Notes under the pieces: generated by a model
What the model was told of the DNA's origin: nothing
Seen by the model: the letters and a program-made list of their open reading frames with translations, nothing else
Databases searched by the model: none
Shown: one piece after another, positions 18,470 through 26,815 of the stretch
Layout of the letters: each line of letters begins with the position of its first letter
Numbering within the stretch: the stretch's first letter is position 1
Assembly (NCBI GenBank): GCA_021205455.1
Contig: JAJPXL010000045.1
Coordinates: 1 to 64,000, forward strand
From: Clostridiales bacterium
GTDB taxonomy: Bacteria > Bacillota > Clostridia > Oscillospirales > Oscillospiraceae
Direction of reading: 5' to 3'
Length of the DNA stretch: 64,000 nucleotides
Position numbers and translations under genes: made by a program

Positions 18470-19333
18470 ATGATGAAAAAATTTGTAGCAATGCTGTTGG
18501 CCCTTTCCATGGTGTTTGCCCTGGCCGGCTGCGGCTCCTCCTCTGACGAAGGCTCCTCCAGCGACGGGGCGGCCTCCTCCAGCACGGCGGACGCTTCCGC
18601 CGCTGAGGAGAGCGAAGTCGATTCTGAGGACGAGGCCGGTTCCGAGAGCCAGGCAGAGGCCGAAGGCTCCGCCTCCGAAGCGGCGGCGGAGAGCGCCAAG
18701 TCCGAAGGCGTCATGACCTACGCCGAGTACATCGCGGCGGACGTGGACACGGAAGTCGTCATCGAGACCTACGTCCAGGCCAAGCAGTCCTGGTGGGAGG
18801 ATCAGGCCACCGTCTACACCCAGGATGAGGACGGCGCTTACTTCCTGTACAACATGACCTGCTCTGAGGAGGACTATGAGAAGCTGACTGTTGGCACCAA
18901 AATCAAGGTCACCGGCTACAAGTCCGAGTGGTCCGGCGAGGTGGAGATCATTGACGCCACCTTTGAGATCGAGGAGGGCAGCTACATTGCCGAGCCTCTG
19001 GATGTCACCGACCTGCTGGGCACCGATGAGCTCATCGACCATCAGAACGAGTACGTCTCCTTCACCGGCATGACCGTGGAGGACTCCGGCGACGGCGCGG
19101 CCTTCCTGTACAGCTGGGACGGCTCCGGCACCGACGGCGACGACCTGTACTTCAACGTCTCCCTGAACGGCGAGACCTACACCTTTACGGTGGAGTCCTA
19201 TCTGTGTGACAACACCACCGATGTCTACGCCGCTGTCACCAACCTGCAGGTGGGCGACGTCATCGACATGGAGGGCTTCCTGTACTGGTATGAGGGCGTG
19301 AATCCCCACATCACCTCTGTGACGGTGCAGTAA
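18470..19333 (+). CDS. Lipoprotein with two OB-fold-like repeats
   Basis: The 287-residue protein has a signal peptide with lipobox LAGC near residue 23, a Ser/Ala/Glu-rich linker to about residue 80, then two similar beta-rich modules. Each contains a phrase of the type VxIETYVQ or VSFTGMTV followed by a TVGTKIKVTGY- or QVGDVIDMEGFLYW-type strand, which is how OB-fold repeats read in secreted clostridial proteins. Start could equally be the next ATG at 18473. It has its own promoter and a strong terminator. Function is unknown; a surface binding role is inferred. Confidence 0.7.
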   Translation: MMKKFVAMLLALSMVFALAGCGSSSDEGSSSDGAASSSTADASAAEESEVDSEDEAGSESQAEAEGSASEAAAESAKSEGVMTYAEYIAADVDTEVVIETYVQAKQSWWEDQATVYTQDEDGAYFLYNMTCSEEDYEKLTVGTKIKVTGYKSEWSGEVEIIDATFEIEEGSYIAEPLDVTDLLGTDELIDHQNEYVSFTGMTVEDSGDGAAFLYSWDGSGTDGDDLYFNVSLNGETYTFTVESYLCDNTTDVYAAVTNLQVGDVIDMEGFLYWYEGVNPHITSVTVQ

Positions 19334-19351
19334 TTCCATCCCAAACAACAT

Positions 19352-19387
19352 AAGGGCCAGGGCCGCAGCTTGCGGCCCTGGCCCTTT
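19352..19387 (+). terminator. Intrinsic terminator after the lipoprotein gene
   Basis: AAGGGCCAGGGCCGCA and TGCGGCCCTGGCCCTT form a perfect 16-bp stem with a GCT loop. It sits between convergent genes and may serve both strands. Confidence 0.75.
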
Positions 19388-19406
19388 GCCATTGTGGGAC
19401 GGGTTT

Positions 19407-19750
19407 TCACTCCAAATCCTGAATGTTCATCCGGTCCATCATCTTCTTCCGGCGGAACTTCTCCCGGCAGCCGAAGTAAATGCCCAGCAGCACGATGGTG
19501 GGGATGTTGCCCACCAGAAAGGCGACTGCCACCCCCACGAACCACTCCACCAGGGAAGCCTCTGCCCCAATCAGGCGCAGCACCACCACCAGGGTGGCCG
19601 CCAGCGCCCCACCAGGGTCAGCGCCGACAAAATCAGCCCCGGCGCCCGGCTCTCCCGCCGGGACAGGAAGATTTGCAGGGCGATACCGCCCACTACTACG
19701 ATGAGGAACAGAACCAATGTGCTGATGACGTATACACTTGAGCTTGTCAT
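19407..19750 (-). pseudogene. Small three-helix membrane protein gene broken by a one-base deletion
   Basis: Reading from ATG at 19750, the frame gives MTSSSVYVISTLVL and continues through a second hydrophobic stretch to a G run at 19607-19610 (CCCC on the plus strand), where it shifts and stops. Adding one G restores LVGALAATLVVVLRLIGAE and an open frame to the stop at 19407, 114 residues with three membrane helices. The ATG overlaps the upstream DUF2089 stop (ATGA), which confirms the start and shows a coupled operon. It may be a real frameshift, a phase-variable homopolymer or a sequence error. Confidence 0.75.
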
Positions 19751-20085
19751 ACCGAGTCCTCCTTTGTTGTGCTGCCCTGGGTGGCGGTCTCCCCGCTCCG
19801 GGCGCTTTTGTAGGCGGCGATCAGGATTTTCGCCGTGCCGAAATCCAGCTTCTCCTCCACCGCCAGGCGCTTGACCAGGGCGATGTAGGGGTCGCCCTCC
19901 GTGTGCTCACTGATTTGAATCTTCTGAATCAGCCGGTCCAGCCGCAGCCGGACGGTGGGATAGCTGACGCCGTACTGCCGGGCCATCTCCTTCAGCGAGC
20001 CGGAGGCCAGCAGGAACTTCTTGATGAAGGTCACGTCCTCCTCCTCCAGCTCCGCCATCCAATCCGGCACAAGCTCGATTGCCAT
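19747..20085 (-). CDS. DUF2089-like helix-turn-helix regulator
   Basis: This 112-residue protein has a helix-turn-helix in the middle (SLKEMARQYGVSYPTVRLRLDRLI), an acidic N-terminal part and a helical C-terminus, the pattern of the DUF2089 family. It is preceded by AAAGGAGG and driven by its own TTGACT-17-TATACT promoter in an unusually AT-rich stretch. It is coupled by ATGA to a small membrane protein, a common arrangement in which the regulator and membrane partner are expressed together. Autoregulation through the AT-rich promoter is plausible but not shown. Confidence 0.8.
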   Translation of the reverse strand: MAIELVPDWMAELEEEDVTFIKKFLLASGSLKEMARQYGVSYPTVRLRLDRLIQKIQISEHTEGDPYIALVKRLAVEEKLDFGTAKILIAAYKSARSGETATQGSTTKEDSV

Positions 20086-20112
20086 GTGGTATCCCCTCCT
20101 TTCATTTTCTTT

Positions 20113-20141
20113 AGTATAGGCTTAAATAAAATTAAAGTCAA
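20113..20141 (-). promoter_or_regulatory. Promoter of the DUF2089 operon
   Basis: On the minus strand TTGACT and TATACT are 17 bp apart, 28 bp upstream of the start codon, in a locally AT-rich region. Confidence 0.7.
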
Positions 20142-20183
20142 TCCTTAATTTAAATCTTAAGAAAATTTTAATACTTGACGCAG

Positions 20184-20214
20184 CAAGGCCCTCCGGCAGC
20201 GCCGGAGGGCCTTG
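20184..20214 (-). terminator. Hairpin after pfkA
   Basis: CAAGGCCCTCCGGC and GCCGGAGGGCCTTG form a perfect 14-bp stem with a 3-base loop, 15 bp past the pfkA stop. No T-run follows immediately, so termination may be incomplete. Confidence 0.55.
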
Positions 20215-20228
20215 TATGCTATTCGGGT

Positions 20229-21266
20229 TTAGTAGGACTGGGTCATGGCGGTCAGCACGGCCTGCTCGTCCGGGTTCAGTTGGTTCTGCTTTTGCAGCCC
20301 TTCCACCATGTCCACGTCGTACACCTTGCCGCTCTCGTGGACGATGATGCGGTTGGTGCCGCCTTCGGCCAGTACGTTCACCGCTTTATAGCCCATGCGG
20401 GTGGCGGTGACGCGGTCGCGGGCGGTGGGGCTGCCGCCCCGCTGGACGTGGCCCAGCACGGTGACGCGGGGGTCCAGGCCCAGCTCGCTGCGAATCAGCT
20501 TGGCCACCTGGTCGCCTGCGCCGCCCACATTCTCGCCGCTGGAGTCGCTGCTCACCTTCTGCGTGGCCCCTTCGGCCACCACCACCATGAAGTGGGTGCG
20601 TCCGGCCAGGCGCGCGCCGCGAATCTTCTCGGCAACGTGCTCCTCAAAGTCCCAGGGCTCCTCCGGCACCAGCACGGCGGTGGCGCCGGTGGCGATGCCC
20701 ACATACAGGGCCAGATTGCCCGCGTGGTGGCCCATCACCTCGATGATGGAGCAGCGCTCGTGGGACTGCATGGTGTCCCGCAGCTTGTCGATGGCCTCGA
20801 TGGCGGTGTTGGCGGCGGTGTCGTAGCCGATGGAGTAGTGGGAGCAGCCGATGTCGTTGTCAATGGTGGCGGGGATGCCCACCACGGCGATGGGATACTC
20901 ATTGCTCAGCGCCAGCGCGCCGCTGAAGGTGCCGTCGCCGCCGATGCAGACCAGGCCGTCCAGCCCCAGCAGCTTGCAGGTGCGGTAGGCCATGGCCCGG
21001 CCCTCCTTGGTGCGGAACTCCTCGCTGCGGGCGGTGTAGAGGATGGTGCCGCCCCGGTTGATGATGTGGGCCACGCTGGAGGCGTCCATCCGCATCACGT
21101 CGCCGTTGATGAGGCCGCTGTAGCCCCGGCGGATGCCGACGCACTCAATGCCCCGGTACATGGCCGTGCGCACCACGGCCCGAACGGCGGCGTTCATGCC
21201 GGGGGCGTCGCCGCCGGAGGTCAGAACGCCGATGCGTTTCACTTTGTTTTCAAATTGCGGTTTCAT
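20229..21266 (-). CDS. pfkA: ATP-dependent 6-phosphofructokinase
   Basis: This 345-residue cytosolic enzyme phosphorylates fructose 6-phosphate in glycolysis. It has the N-terminal GGDAPGMNA nucleotide motif at 18-26, the GGDGTF motif at 109-114 and the catalytic PATIDNDI segment at 132-139. Gly in GGDGT favours ATP over pyrophosphate as donor, since PPi enzymes carry Asp there. A moderate insertion (EGATQKVSSDSSGENVGG region) and clear RGGSPTARDR effector segment are present. It lies 88 bp downstream of cca on the same strand. Confidence 0.95.
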   Translation of the reverse strand: MKPQFENKVKRIGVLTSGGDAPGMNAAVRAVVRTAMYRGIECVGIRRGYSGLINGDVMRMDASSVAHIINRGGTILYTARSEEFRTKEGRAMAYRTCKLLGLDGLVCIGGDGTFSGALALSNEYPIAVVGIPATIDNDIGCSHYSIGYDTAANTAIEAIDKLRDTMQSHERCSIIEVMGHHAGNLALYVGIATGATAVLVPEEPWDFEEHVAEKIRGARLAGRTHFMVVVAEGATQKVSSDSSGENVGGAGDQVAKLIRSELGLDPRVTVLGHVQRGGSPTARDRVTATRMGYKAVNVLAEGGTNRIIVHESGKVYDVDMVEGLQKQNQLNPDEQAVLTAMTQSY

Positions 21267-21354
21267 GTCAGATCCCTCATTTCTGTTGACTGGCCCCGGA
21301 GTGCGGCAGCGCCGCCGGTGCCGGGGCTATTCTGAATGGTGGTTTCCGGCACTA

Positions 21355-22755
21355 TTATACCTGATTCTTCCCGATTCTGCAACGGGGAGATGATTCGATT
21401 TCCACTGTTTTTGCTGAACGGAGCAGCTCCGCCGCCCGCCGGTTCAGGGCCTGGGCCTCGTTGGGAAGCTGCTCTGCCTGCACCTCGGCCAGCAGCTGCT
21501 CCAGCACACGGCCGATTTCCGGGCCGGAGGCCCCCAATTCCATCAATTCCCTGCCGGAGATCTTCAAATCCTGCCGGGACAGGCAGAAGCCCTCGGCCAG
21601 CAGCTGCTCCAGCAGGGCCTTCGCCTCCGCCAGGTCCCGGGTGTCTGACTGGGCGTAGGCGGGGGACTTCGCCCTGTCGTCCGCCTGGATGACCTCCATG
21701 AGCAGCTCCGCCCGCCGGGGGCCAAGAGCCGCCAGCATTCTGCCTACGGAGGCGCGGCTGACATGGTGGAGCCGGTCGTGCCAGGCGATCAGCAGCACCA
21801 CGTCCTCCTTCGTCCGGTTGTCGCAGTGCAGACGGGTCAGGGCGGCCTCCGCCAGCTCGGCGCTCCGCTGGGGGTGCTTGTGGAAGTGGCCTACCCCGTC
21901 CTCGTCCACGGTGTAGCAGTCCGGCTTGCCGCAGTCGTGAAACAGCATGGCCAGCCGCAGCACCGGCTCCTGGCGGACGGCGGCGACGGCGTGGGCGGTG
22001 TGCTCCCACACGTCGTAGCAGTGATGGGGGTTGTTCTGCGGGTGGCCGAACATGGGCCGCAGCTCCGGCAGGAACTGGGCCAGCAGCTCCCGGTAGTCCA
22101 GCAGCAGGGGCAGCACCTGAGCGCCGCACAGGAACGCCTTCAGCTCCGCAAAAATCCGCTCCCGGGCGATGCAGTCCAGCCCCGCCCGCTGCCGGAGCAT
22201 GGCCGCCCCCGTCTCCGGGTCGATGGCGAAGCCCAGCTTCGCGGCGAACCGCAGCGCCCGCAGGATGCGCAGCGTGTCCTCCCGGAACCGCTCCTCCGGC
22301 GCGCCCACGCAGCGGAGGACGCCGCTGCGGAGATCCGCCTGCCCGCCGAAGGGGTCCACCAGCCCCACCTGGGGGTTGTAGGCCATGGCGTTGATGGTGA
22401 AGTCCCGGCGGGACAGATCCTCCTCCAGGGTGCGGACGAAGCGCACCTCGTCCGGGTGCCGGTGGTCGGCGTAGCCGCCCTCGGTGCGGTAGGTGGTGAT
22501 CTCATACCCCGCGCCCTGGTACAGCACCAGCACTGTGCCGTGCCGGATGCCCGTCCGGTGAACCGTGCAGTCGGAAAAGCAGGCGATCGTCTCCTCCGGC
22601 AGGGCGGAGGTGCAGATGTCCCAGTCGCTGGGGGTCTCGCCGCGCAGCGCATCCCGCACGCAGCCGCCCGCGACGAAGGCCTCGTGGCCCTGGGCCTGCA
22701 GCCGTTCCAGAAGGGCGGCAACCTCCAAGGGCAGCCTGAATTCCAACCTGTTCAC
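21355..22755 (-). CDS. cca: CCA tRNA nucleotidyltransferase with HD domain
   Basis: The 466-residue protein has the N-terminal polymerase-beta-like head with GGCVRD at 30-35 and the metal-binding DWD at 44-46, the RRDFTINAMAY motif near 130, and a later HD-type region (CYDVWEHTAHAV and LAMLFHDCGKP). It adds or repairs the 3' CCA of tRNAs. The GTG start is preceded by AGGAAAG; a TTG three codons later is also possible. It lies in a minus-strand run with the Big2 protein upstream and pfkA downstream. Confidence 0.92.
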   Translation of the reverse strand: MNRLEFRLPLEVAALLERLQAQGHEAFVAGGCVRDALRGETPSDWDICTSALPEETIACFSDCTVHRTGIRHGTVLVLYQGAGYEITTYRTEGGYADHRHPDEVRFVRTLEEDLSRRDFTINAMAYNPQVGLVDPFGGQADLRSGVLRCVGAPEERFREDTLRILRALRFAAKLGFAIDPETGAAMLRQRAGLDCIARERIFAELKAFLCGAQVLPLLLDYRELLAQFLPELRPMFGHPQNNPHHCYDVWEHTAHAVAAVRQEPVLRLAMLFHDCGKPDCYTVDEDGVGHFHKHPQRSAELAEAALTRLHCDNRTKEDVVLLIAWHDRLHHVSRASVGRMLAALGPRRAELLMEVIQADDRAKSPAYAQSDTRDLAEAKALLEQLLAEGFCLSRQDLKISGRELMELGASGPEIGRVLEQLLAEVQAEQLPNEAQALNRRAAELLRSAKTVEIESSPRCRIGKNQV

Positions 22756-22810
22756 CTCTTTCCTGCGGCATTCCCTCCGCTTCTCATTCCGCAGCAGGGG
22801 GCGTTAAGGC

Positions 22811-23992
22811 TCAGTCATGCTCCCCCTGGTCGCTCTGTTGTGTGTCGTTTGTATCCGTTGCGCCATAAAATTCGCCAAATATGGTCTGGATGGTCTCCTT
22901 AATGGTGTCCACCAGGGTGAGCGGCTCCTCCGGCTCCTCCTGGCAGGTGACGGCGCAGCTGTCCACGGCGTCCCCCGCCGTGGCGGTGACGGTGCAGGTG
23001 CCCGCTCCTACCCAGGTGAGGACGCCGTCCTTGACGGTGGCGACGGTCTCGTCGCTGCTGCTCCAGACGATGCTGCCGCTGTAGTTGGAGGGCAGGGCCT
23101 GGGCGGTCAGGGTGGCGGAGGTGTTGGCCGCCAGGGTGGCCTTGTGGTAGTTCAGCGTCACAGAGGTGGCCTCCACCTTGCCGCACTGAATGGTGCATTG
23201 GGCGGTCAGCTCCCCGGCGGCGGCGGTGATCACCGCCTCGCCCTCTCCGGTCCAGGAGACCAGCCCGCCGTACACCACGGCGACGGTCTCGTCGCTGCTG
23301 CTCCAGGTCACGGTACCCTGCCAGCTGGCGGGGTCCACCGTGGCGGTCAGCTGCACGGAGCCGTTGCCGGACAGGGTGCACTCCGTCTCGCTCAGGGTGA
23401 TGGAGGTGGCCGATGGGGCCAAAATCGTCAGATAGGCGGAGGCCTGGGCGGTGTTCCCCGCGCTGTCCGATACGGAATACTTCACCAGGTAGGTGCCGGT
23501 GCTCTCCGTGTCCACCTGGCTGGCGTCCACCTTGACCCGCGACAGCAGGTCGCCCTCTGCGGCGTCCACCGCCGTCACGGTGGACAGGTAGTCGATCTCA
23601 TCCTCCAGGTAGACGGAGAAGGAGGTGACCTTCAGCACGGGGGCGGTGGTGTCCCTGGCCAGAACGGACACCTGGCACTCCGTCTGCCGCCCGCTCTCGT
23701 CGGTGGCGGTCACGGTGACGGTGTAAGTGTTCGCCTCGTTGAATACGGTGCTTTTCCCGTCCTCGGCGGGCTCCCCGCCGGACAGGGCCAGTGTGACAGC
23801 GCCGTTGCCGGTGACGGAGCGCACCAGGGAATAGACTGACAGGGTCTCCCCGCACTCCACCTCCGTGCTGGTCACGCACTCCAGCACCGGGGGCCGGGAG
23901 CCTTGGTACCAGTTCCAGGCGTAAATGCCGGCTGCCGCCAGCAGGGCCACGGCGGCCAGACTCAGCAGCAAGATTTTCACGCTGCGCCTCAT
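22811..23992 (-). CDS. Membrane-anchored surface protein with Ig-like and two Big2 domains
   Basis: This 393-residue protein starts with a basic N-terminus and a hydrophobic anchor (about 5-24). Two Ig-like modules of the bacterial HYR/DUF5011 type (about 35-105 and 110-195) are followed by two Big2 domains (about 198-275 and 280-360), both containing the near-identical phrase WSSSDETVA. The tail is acidic and low in complexity. It would extend from the cell surface. The start at 23992 follows GAAGGGAGG; the upstream extension to 24088 reads into the previous gene. It lies 74 bp after the C39 peptidase gene, so they are probably co-expressed. Confidence 0.82.
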   Translation of the reverse strand: MRRSVKILLLSLAAVALLAAAGIYAWNWYQGSRPPVLECVTSTEVECGETLSVYSLVRSVTGNGAVTLALSGGEPAEDGKSTVFNEANTYTVTVTATDESGRQTECQVSVLARDTTAPVLKVTSFSVYLEDEIDYLSTVTAVDAAEGDLLSRVKVDASQVDTESTGTYLVKYSVSDSAGNTAQASAYLTILAPSATSITLSETECTLSGNGSVQLTATVDPASWQGTVTWSSSDETVAVVYGGLVSWTGEGEAVITAAAGELTAQCTIQCGKVEATSVTLNYHKATLAANTSATLTAQALPSNYSGSIVWSSSDETVATVKDGVLTWVGAGTCTVTATAGDAVDSCAVTCQEEPEEPLTLVDTIKETIQTIFGEFYGATDTNDTQQSDQGEHD

Positions 23993-24066
23993 CGTACTGC
24001 CCTCCCTTCTCTCTCTCTTTGGTTGGTACGTCGATGCGCTTGGGTTGTGAAGGGGCGAACCGTCCT

Positions 24067-25083
24067 TTACTGGACGGTATAGGCCCACAGATTTTTGATT
24101 TGCCCGGACAGCTGGCTCCAGGTCCAGGTCTGGCTGCTGCGCTCCCTGCTGTTGGGGTCGTTCAGGGTGAATACCCCGTCCTCATAGCCGGTCAGCACGA
24201 TATAGTGCCCGTCCGAGGTAAAGTCCCCGGGGCCGACAGAGCAGATGATCGGCTCCCCCGCGGCGATATGCTCCGCCACGATGCTCTCGCTCAGGGTCAG
24301 TTCGGTGGCCTCGATACCGAAATGCTCACAGCCCTCGCTCATCAGCGTCCAGGCGGTGCCGCTGCCCTCTACGTAGTAACCGGCGCTGTCCGCCCAGGCG
24401 GCCACCGCGCCAGGGTCCCAGTCGGTGTCCCCCGTCAGGTACAGGGCCACCATGGCGATGCAGGTGGGGCCGCAGCCGGTGTACCCCACCAGGCCGCTGC
24501 CGTAGGTCTCATAGCCCCAGCGGGTGTCCCATTGCAGCAGGAGGGGCACTGTCTCGCTTTTGGCCTCCGCCGACAGGTCGATGGTCTGGGTCACGTCCTT
24601 CAGGGTGACGTACTGGGCCACATAGTCCATTGTCTCATGGTTGTTCAGGGCCAGGCGGATCAGCCGCTCCGGAATTTCGTCATAGTGGGCCAGGATGGTG
24701 TAGACCTGGTCATACTCGTCCTTGAGCTGGTAGAGCTGGCCGGCATAGCCGGTGTCGTTGGCGTAGGCGGAGATGTCCACCGTGGTGTCATACTCCGTTT
24801 CCGGCGCTGCCTCGCTTCCTTCGGAATCCTCGTCGGTGTTCCCAACGGCGGCGTCCCACACGCCCCGGATGAAGGTCAGGTAGTACGGCTCCGATTCGGC
24901 GTCGGAGGCCTGCTGAGCCTCTATGTCCGCCTGGATGGAGCGCACCACGGCGGCAACGCCGTTCCAGGTGATCATCAGCGCAAACACCACCGCCAGGGCA
25001 AAGACGGCCGCCTCCAGGACGCTCCAGGGTTCCTTTCTGATTTTGGGGTAGCGTGCGTGCTTACGCTCTGTCTTGTTTGCCAT
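24067..25083 (-). CDS. Membrane-anchored C39-family cysteine peptidase-like protein
   Basis: The 338-residue protein has a basic cytoplasmic N-terminus, one transmembrane helix (about 22-43), an acidic spacer and a C-terminal papain-like domain (about 175-338). That domain has the oxyanion Gln in LLLQWDTRWG, catalytic Cys204 in GCGPTCIAM, His in SDGHYIVLTG and an Asn/Asp region LNDPNS, all in order. It is a C39_2-type domain without an ABC transporter, so it is not a bacteriocin exporter. A role in peptide or wall processing at the surface is inferred. It is preceded by AAAGGAG and followed by a Big2 surface protein. Confidence 0.82.
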   Translation of the reverse strand: MANKTERKHARYPKIRKEPWSVLEAAVFALAVVFALMITWNGVAAVVRSIQADIEAQQASDAESEPYYLTFIRGVWDAAVGNTDEDSEGSEAAPETEYDTTVDISAYANDTGYAGQLYQLKDEYDQVYTILAHYDEIPERLIRLALNNHETMDYVAQYVTLKDVTQTIDLSAEAKSETVPLLLQWDTRWGYETYGSGLVGYTGCGPTCIAMVALYLTGDTDWDPGAVAAWADSAGYYVEGSGTAWTLMSEGCEHFGIEATELTLSESIVAEHIAAGEPIICSVGPGDFTSDGHYIVLTGYEDGVFTLNDPNSRERSSQTWTWSQLSGQIKNLWAYTVQ

Positions 25084-25214
25084 GCTGCGCTCCTTTGTGC
25101 CGATCCGGACGGGCAGGCGACCCTTCGGTGGAAGCCTCGCCGTGGCCGCACTGTAACAGGATAGTCCGCCGGGTTCTACCCGAACGGAGCCATAATCATA
25201 CGGTATATGCCGAC

Positions 25215-25243
25215 ATTATAACAGATTTGTTCCGCAAAGGCAA
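25215..25243 (-). promoter_or_regulatory. Promoter of the C39 peptidase operon
   Basis: On the minus strand TTGCCT and a consensus TATAAT are 17 bp apart. The leader to the start codon is about 125 nt. Confidence 0.7.
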
Positions 25244-25347
25244 TGCCACTTGTTCCTTTTTCAACTAAATTTCGTTGGAAGGGCGCCGCCGGCCGTCGAA
25301 ACGGCGGGCCTCCCTCAATAAAATTTCCAAACAAAGACAAACTTGCA

Positions 25348-25376
25348 TTGCAATCCGCCGCTTTTAATGGTAAAAT
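25348..25376 (+). promoter_or_regulatory. Promoter of the acyltransferase-rsmG operon
   Basis: TTGCAA and TAAAAT are separated by 17 bp, 47 bp upstream of the chosen start codon. Confidence 0.65.
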
Positions 25377-25422
25377 AACTTTAAGATGAATGAGTTTGCC
25401 CTGGGAAGAGGAGCGATGCACC

Positions 25423-25962
25423 ATGGGAAACCGACTGAGCCGCTACCGGACGCTGCTGCGGAAGGCGCACTTTGCCGTCATGCGGAACGGCTTCCGCCGG
25501 GCGGACTACCTGCGGAAGCACCAGGTGTTGCAGGAAATCGGGCAGCACGTCTACTACTACTCCCGGAACTACCCCGACGACCCCAGGCTGCTGAAGCTGC
25601 ACAACAACGTGGTCATTGCCACCGGCGTCCGCTTCATCTGCCACGACCGAATCGACATCCTGCTGTCCGGCCTGTATGACCGGCATTATACGAAGTCCTA
25701 CGGCTGCATTGAGGTGATGGACAATGTGTTCATCGGGGCGGATGTCAGCATCCTGCCCAACGTCCGCATCGGCCCCAACGCCGTCATCGGGGCGGGGGCC
25801 ATCGTCACCAGGGACGTGCCGCCGGGCACGGTGGTGGCCGGTGTGCCCGCCCGGGTGATTGGCAGCTTTGACGAGCTGGTGGCCGCCCGAAAGGACACCC
25901 TCCACCCGGAGAGCGGCGAGGCGGCGCTGTGGGCCGTCTTTGACCAGGCCCGTCAGGACTAG
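25423..25962 (+). CDS. Left-handed beta-helix (hexapeptide) acyltransferase
   Basis: This 179-residue cytosolic protein has hexapeptide repeats typical of the maltose/serine acetyltransferase superfamily, seen in GVRFICHDRIDIL and in the run VFIGADVSILPNVRIGPNAVIGAGAIVTRDVPPGTVVAGVPAR. The last phrase is the standard end of the coil. The ATG at 25423 follows GAAGAGGAG; an earlier in-frame ATG at 25390 lacks such a site. The acceptor is not predictable; sugar or polysaccharide O-acetylation is usual. It is 12 bp from rsmG. Confidence 0.85.
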   Translation: MGNRLSRYRTLLRKAHFAVMRNGFRRADYLRKHQVLQEIGQHVYYYSRNYPDDPRLLKLHNNVVIATGVRFICHDRIDILLSGLYDRHYTKSYGCIEVMDNVFIGADVSILPNVRIGPNAVIGAGAIVTRDVPPGTVVAGVPARVIGSFDELVAARKDTLHPESGEAALWAVFDQARQD

Positions 25963-25974
25963 AGAAGGAGCGCT

Positions 25975-26676
25975 ATGGAAGCAATACTGTCCTCCGGCCT
26001 GGAGGCCCTGGGCCTGCCCACAGATGGGGCGGCGGCCCTGGCCCGTTATGGTCGGCTGCTGCAAGCCCAGAATCAGGTGATGAACCTGACCGCCATCACC
26101 GAACCGGAGCAAATCGCCCGGCTTCATATGCTGGACTGCGCCGCCCTGGCCGCCCATGTTCCCCTGGCGGGGGCGAGGGTGCTGGACGTGGGCTCCGGCG
26201 CAGGGTTTCCCGGCATGGTGCTGAAGCTCGTCGTCCCCGACTGCGACATGACCCTGCTGGACGCCCTGGAGAAGCGGATGCGCTGGCTGGCGTCCATCGC
26301 CCCGGCACTGGGGGCGGCGGACGTGGTCTGCCTCCACGGCCGGGCGGAGGAGCTGGGCCGGTCCCCGGACTTCCGGGAGGGCTTCGACGTGGCGACCTCC
26401 CGGGCGGTGGCCGACCTGTCCGTCCTGGCGGAGCTGAGCCTGCCCTTCGTCAAGGTGGGGGGCCTGTTCGTGGCCATGAAGAGCGTGGACAGCCGGGCGG
26501 AGGTGGACAGGGCCGCCCACGCCGTCGCCGTTTTGGGCGGGCGGCTGCTGCCCGCGGTGGATTACACCATCCCCGGCACCGACATCACCCACCGGCTGGT
26601 GCGGGTGGAGAAGGTGCGCCCGACCCCAGGGCAGTATCCCCGCCGGTTTGCCAAAATCAGGAAAGCGCCGCTGTAG
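25975..26676 (+). CDS. rsmG: 16S rRNA (guanine527-N7)-methyltransferase
   Basis: The 233-residue methyltransferase (GidB family) carries an N-terminal helical part with NLTAITEPEQIARLHMLD-type text and a Rossmann SAM-binding motif VLDVGSGAGFPGMVLKL near residue 63, then TSRAVADLSVLAELSLPFVKVGG further on. It methylates G527 of 16S rRNA. The length is normal. It is preceded by AGAAGGAG and is likely co-transcribed with the acyltransferase. Confidence 0.95.
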   Translation: MEAILSSGLEALGLPTDGAAALARYGRLLQAQNQVMNLTAITEPEQIARLHMLDCAALAAHVPLAGARVLDVGSGAGFPGMVLKLVVPDCDMTLLDALEKRMRWLASIAPALGAADVVCLHGRAEELGRSPDFREGFDVATSRAVADLSVLAELSLPFVKVGGLFVAMKSVDSRAEVDRAAHAVAVLGGRLLPAVDYTIPGTDITHRLVRVEKVRPTPGQYPRRFAKIRKAPL

Positions 26677-26815
26677 GAGGGGAAGCTGCCCCCTCGGCGA
26701 AGGGGATTGCCTTTGAACTGGAAAAAAATTCCTGAGAAGTTTGGGAAATTTGGTAAAGAGGGGTTGCAATCCTGCCTGGAAATATGGTAAACTGTACAAT
26801 ACAGGAGAATGCAAA

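Noticed and set aside
20229-21266. Pyrophosphate-dependent phosphofructokinase
   Set aside because: The discriminating motif is GGDGT, as in ATP-dependent enzymes, not GGDDT.
24067-25083. Bacteriocin ABC transporter with C39 domain
   Set aside because: There is a C39-type domain but no ABC transporter membrane or ATPase domain in the protein or next to it.
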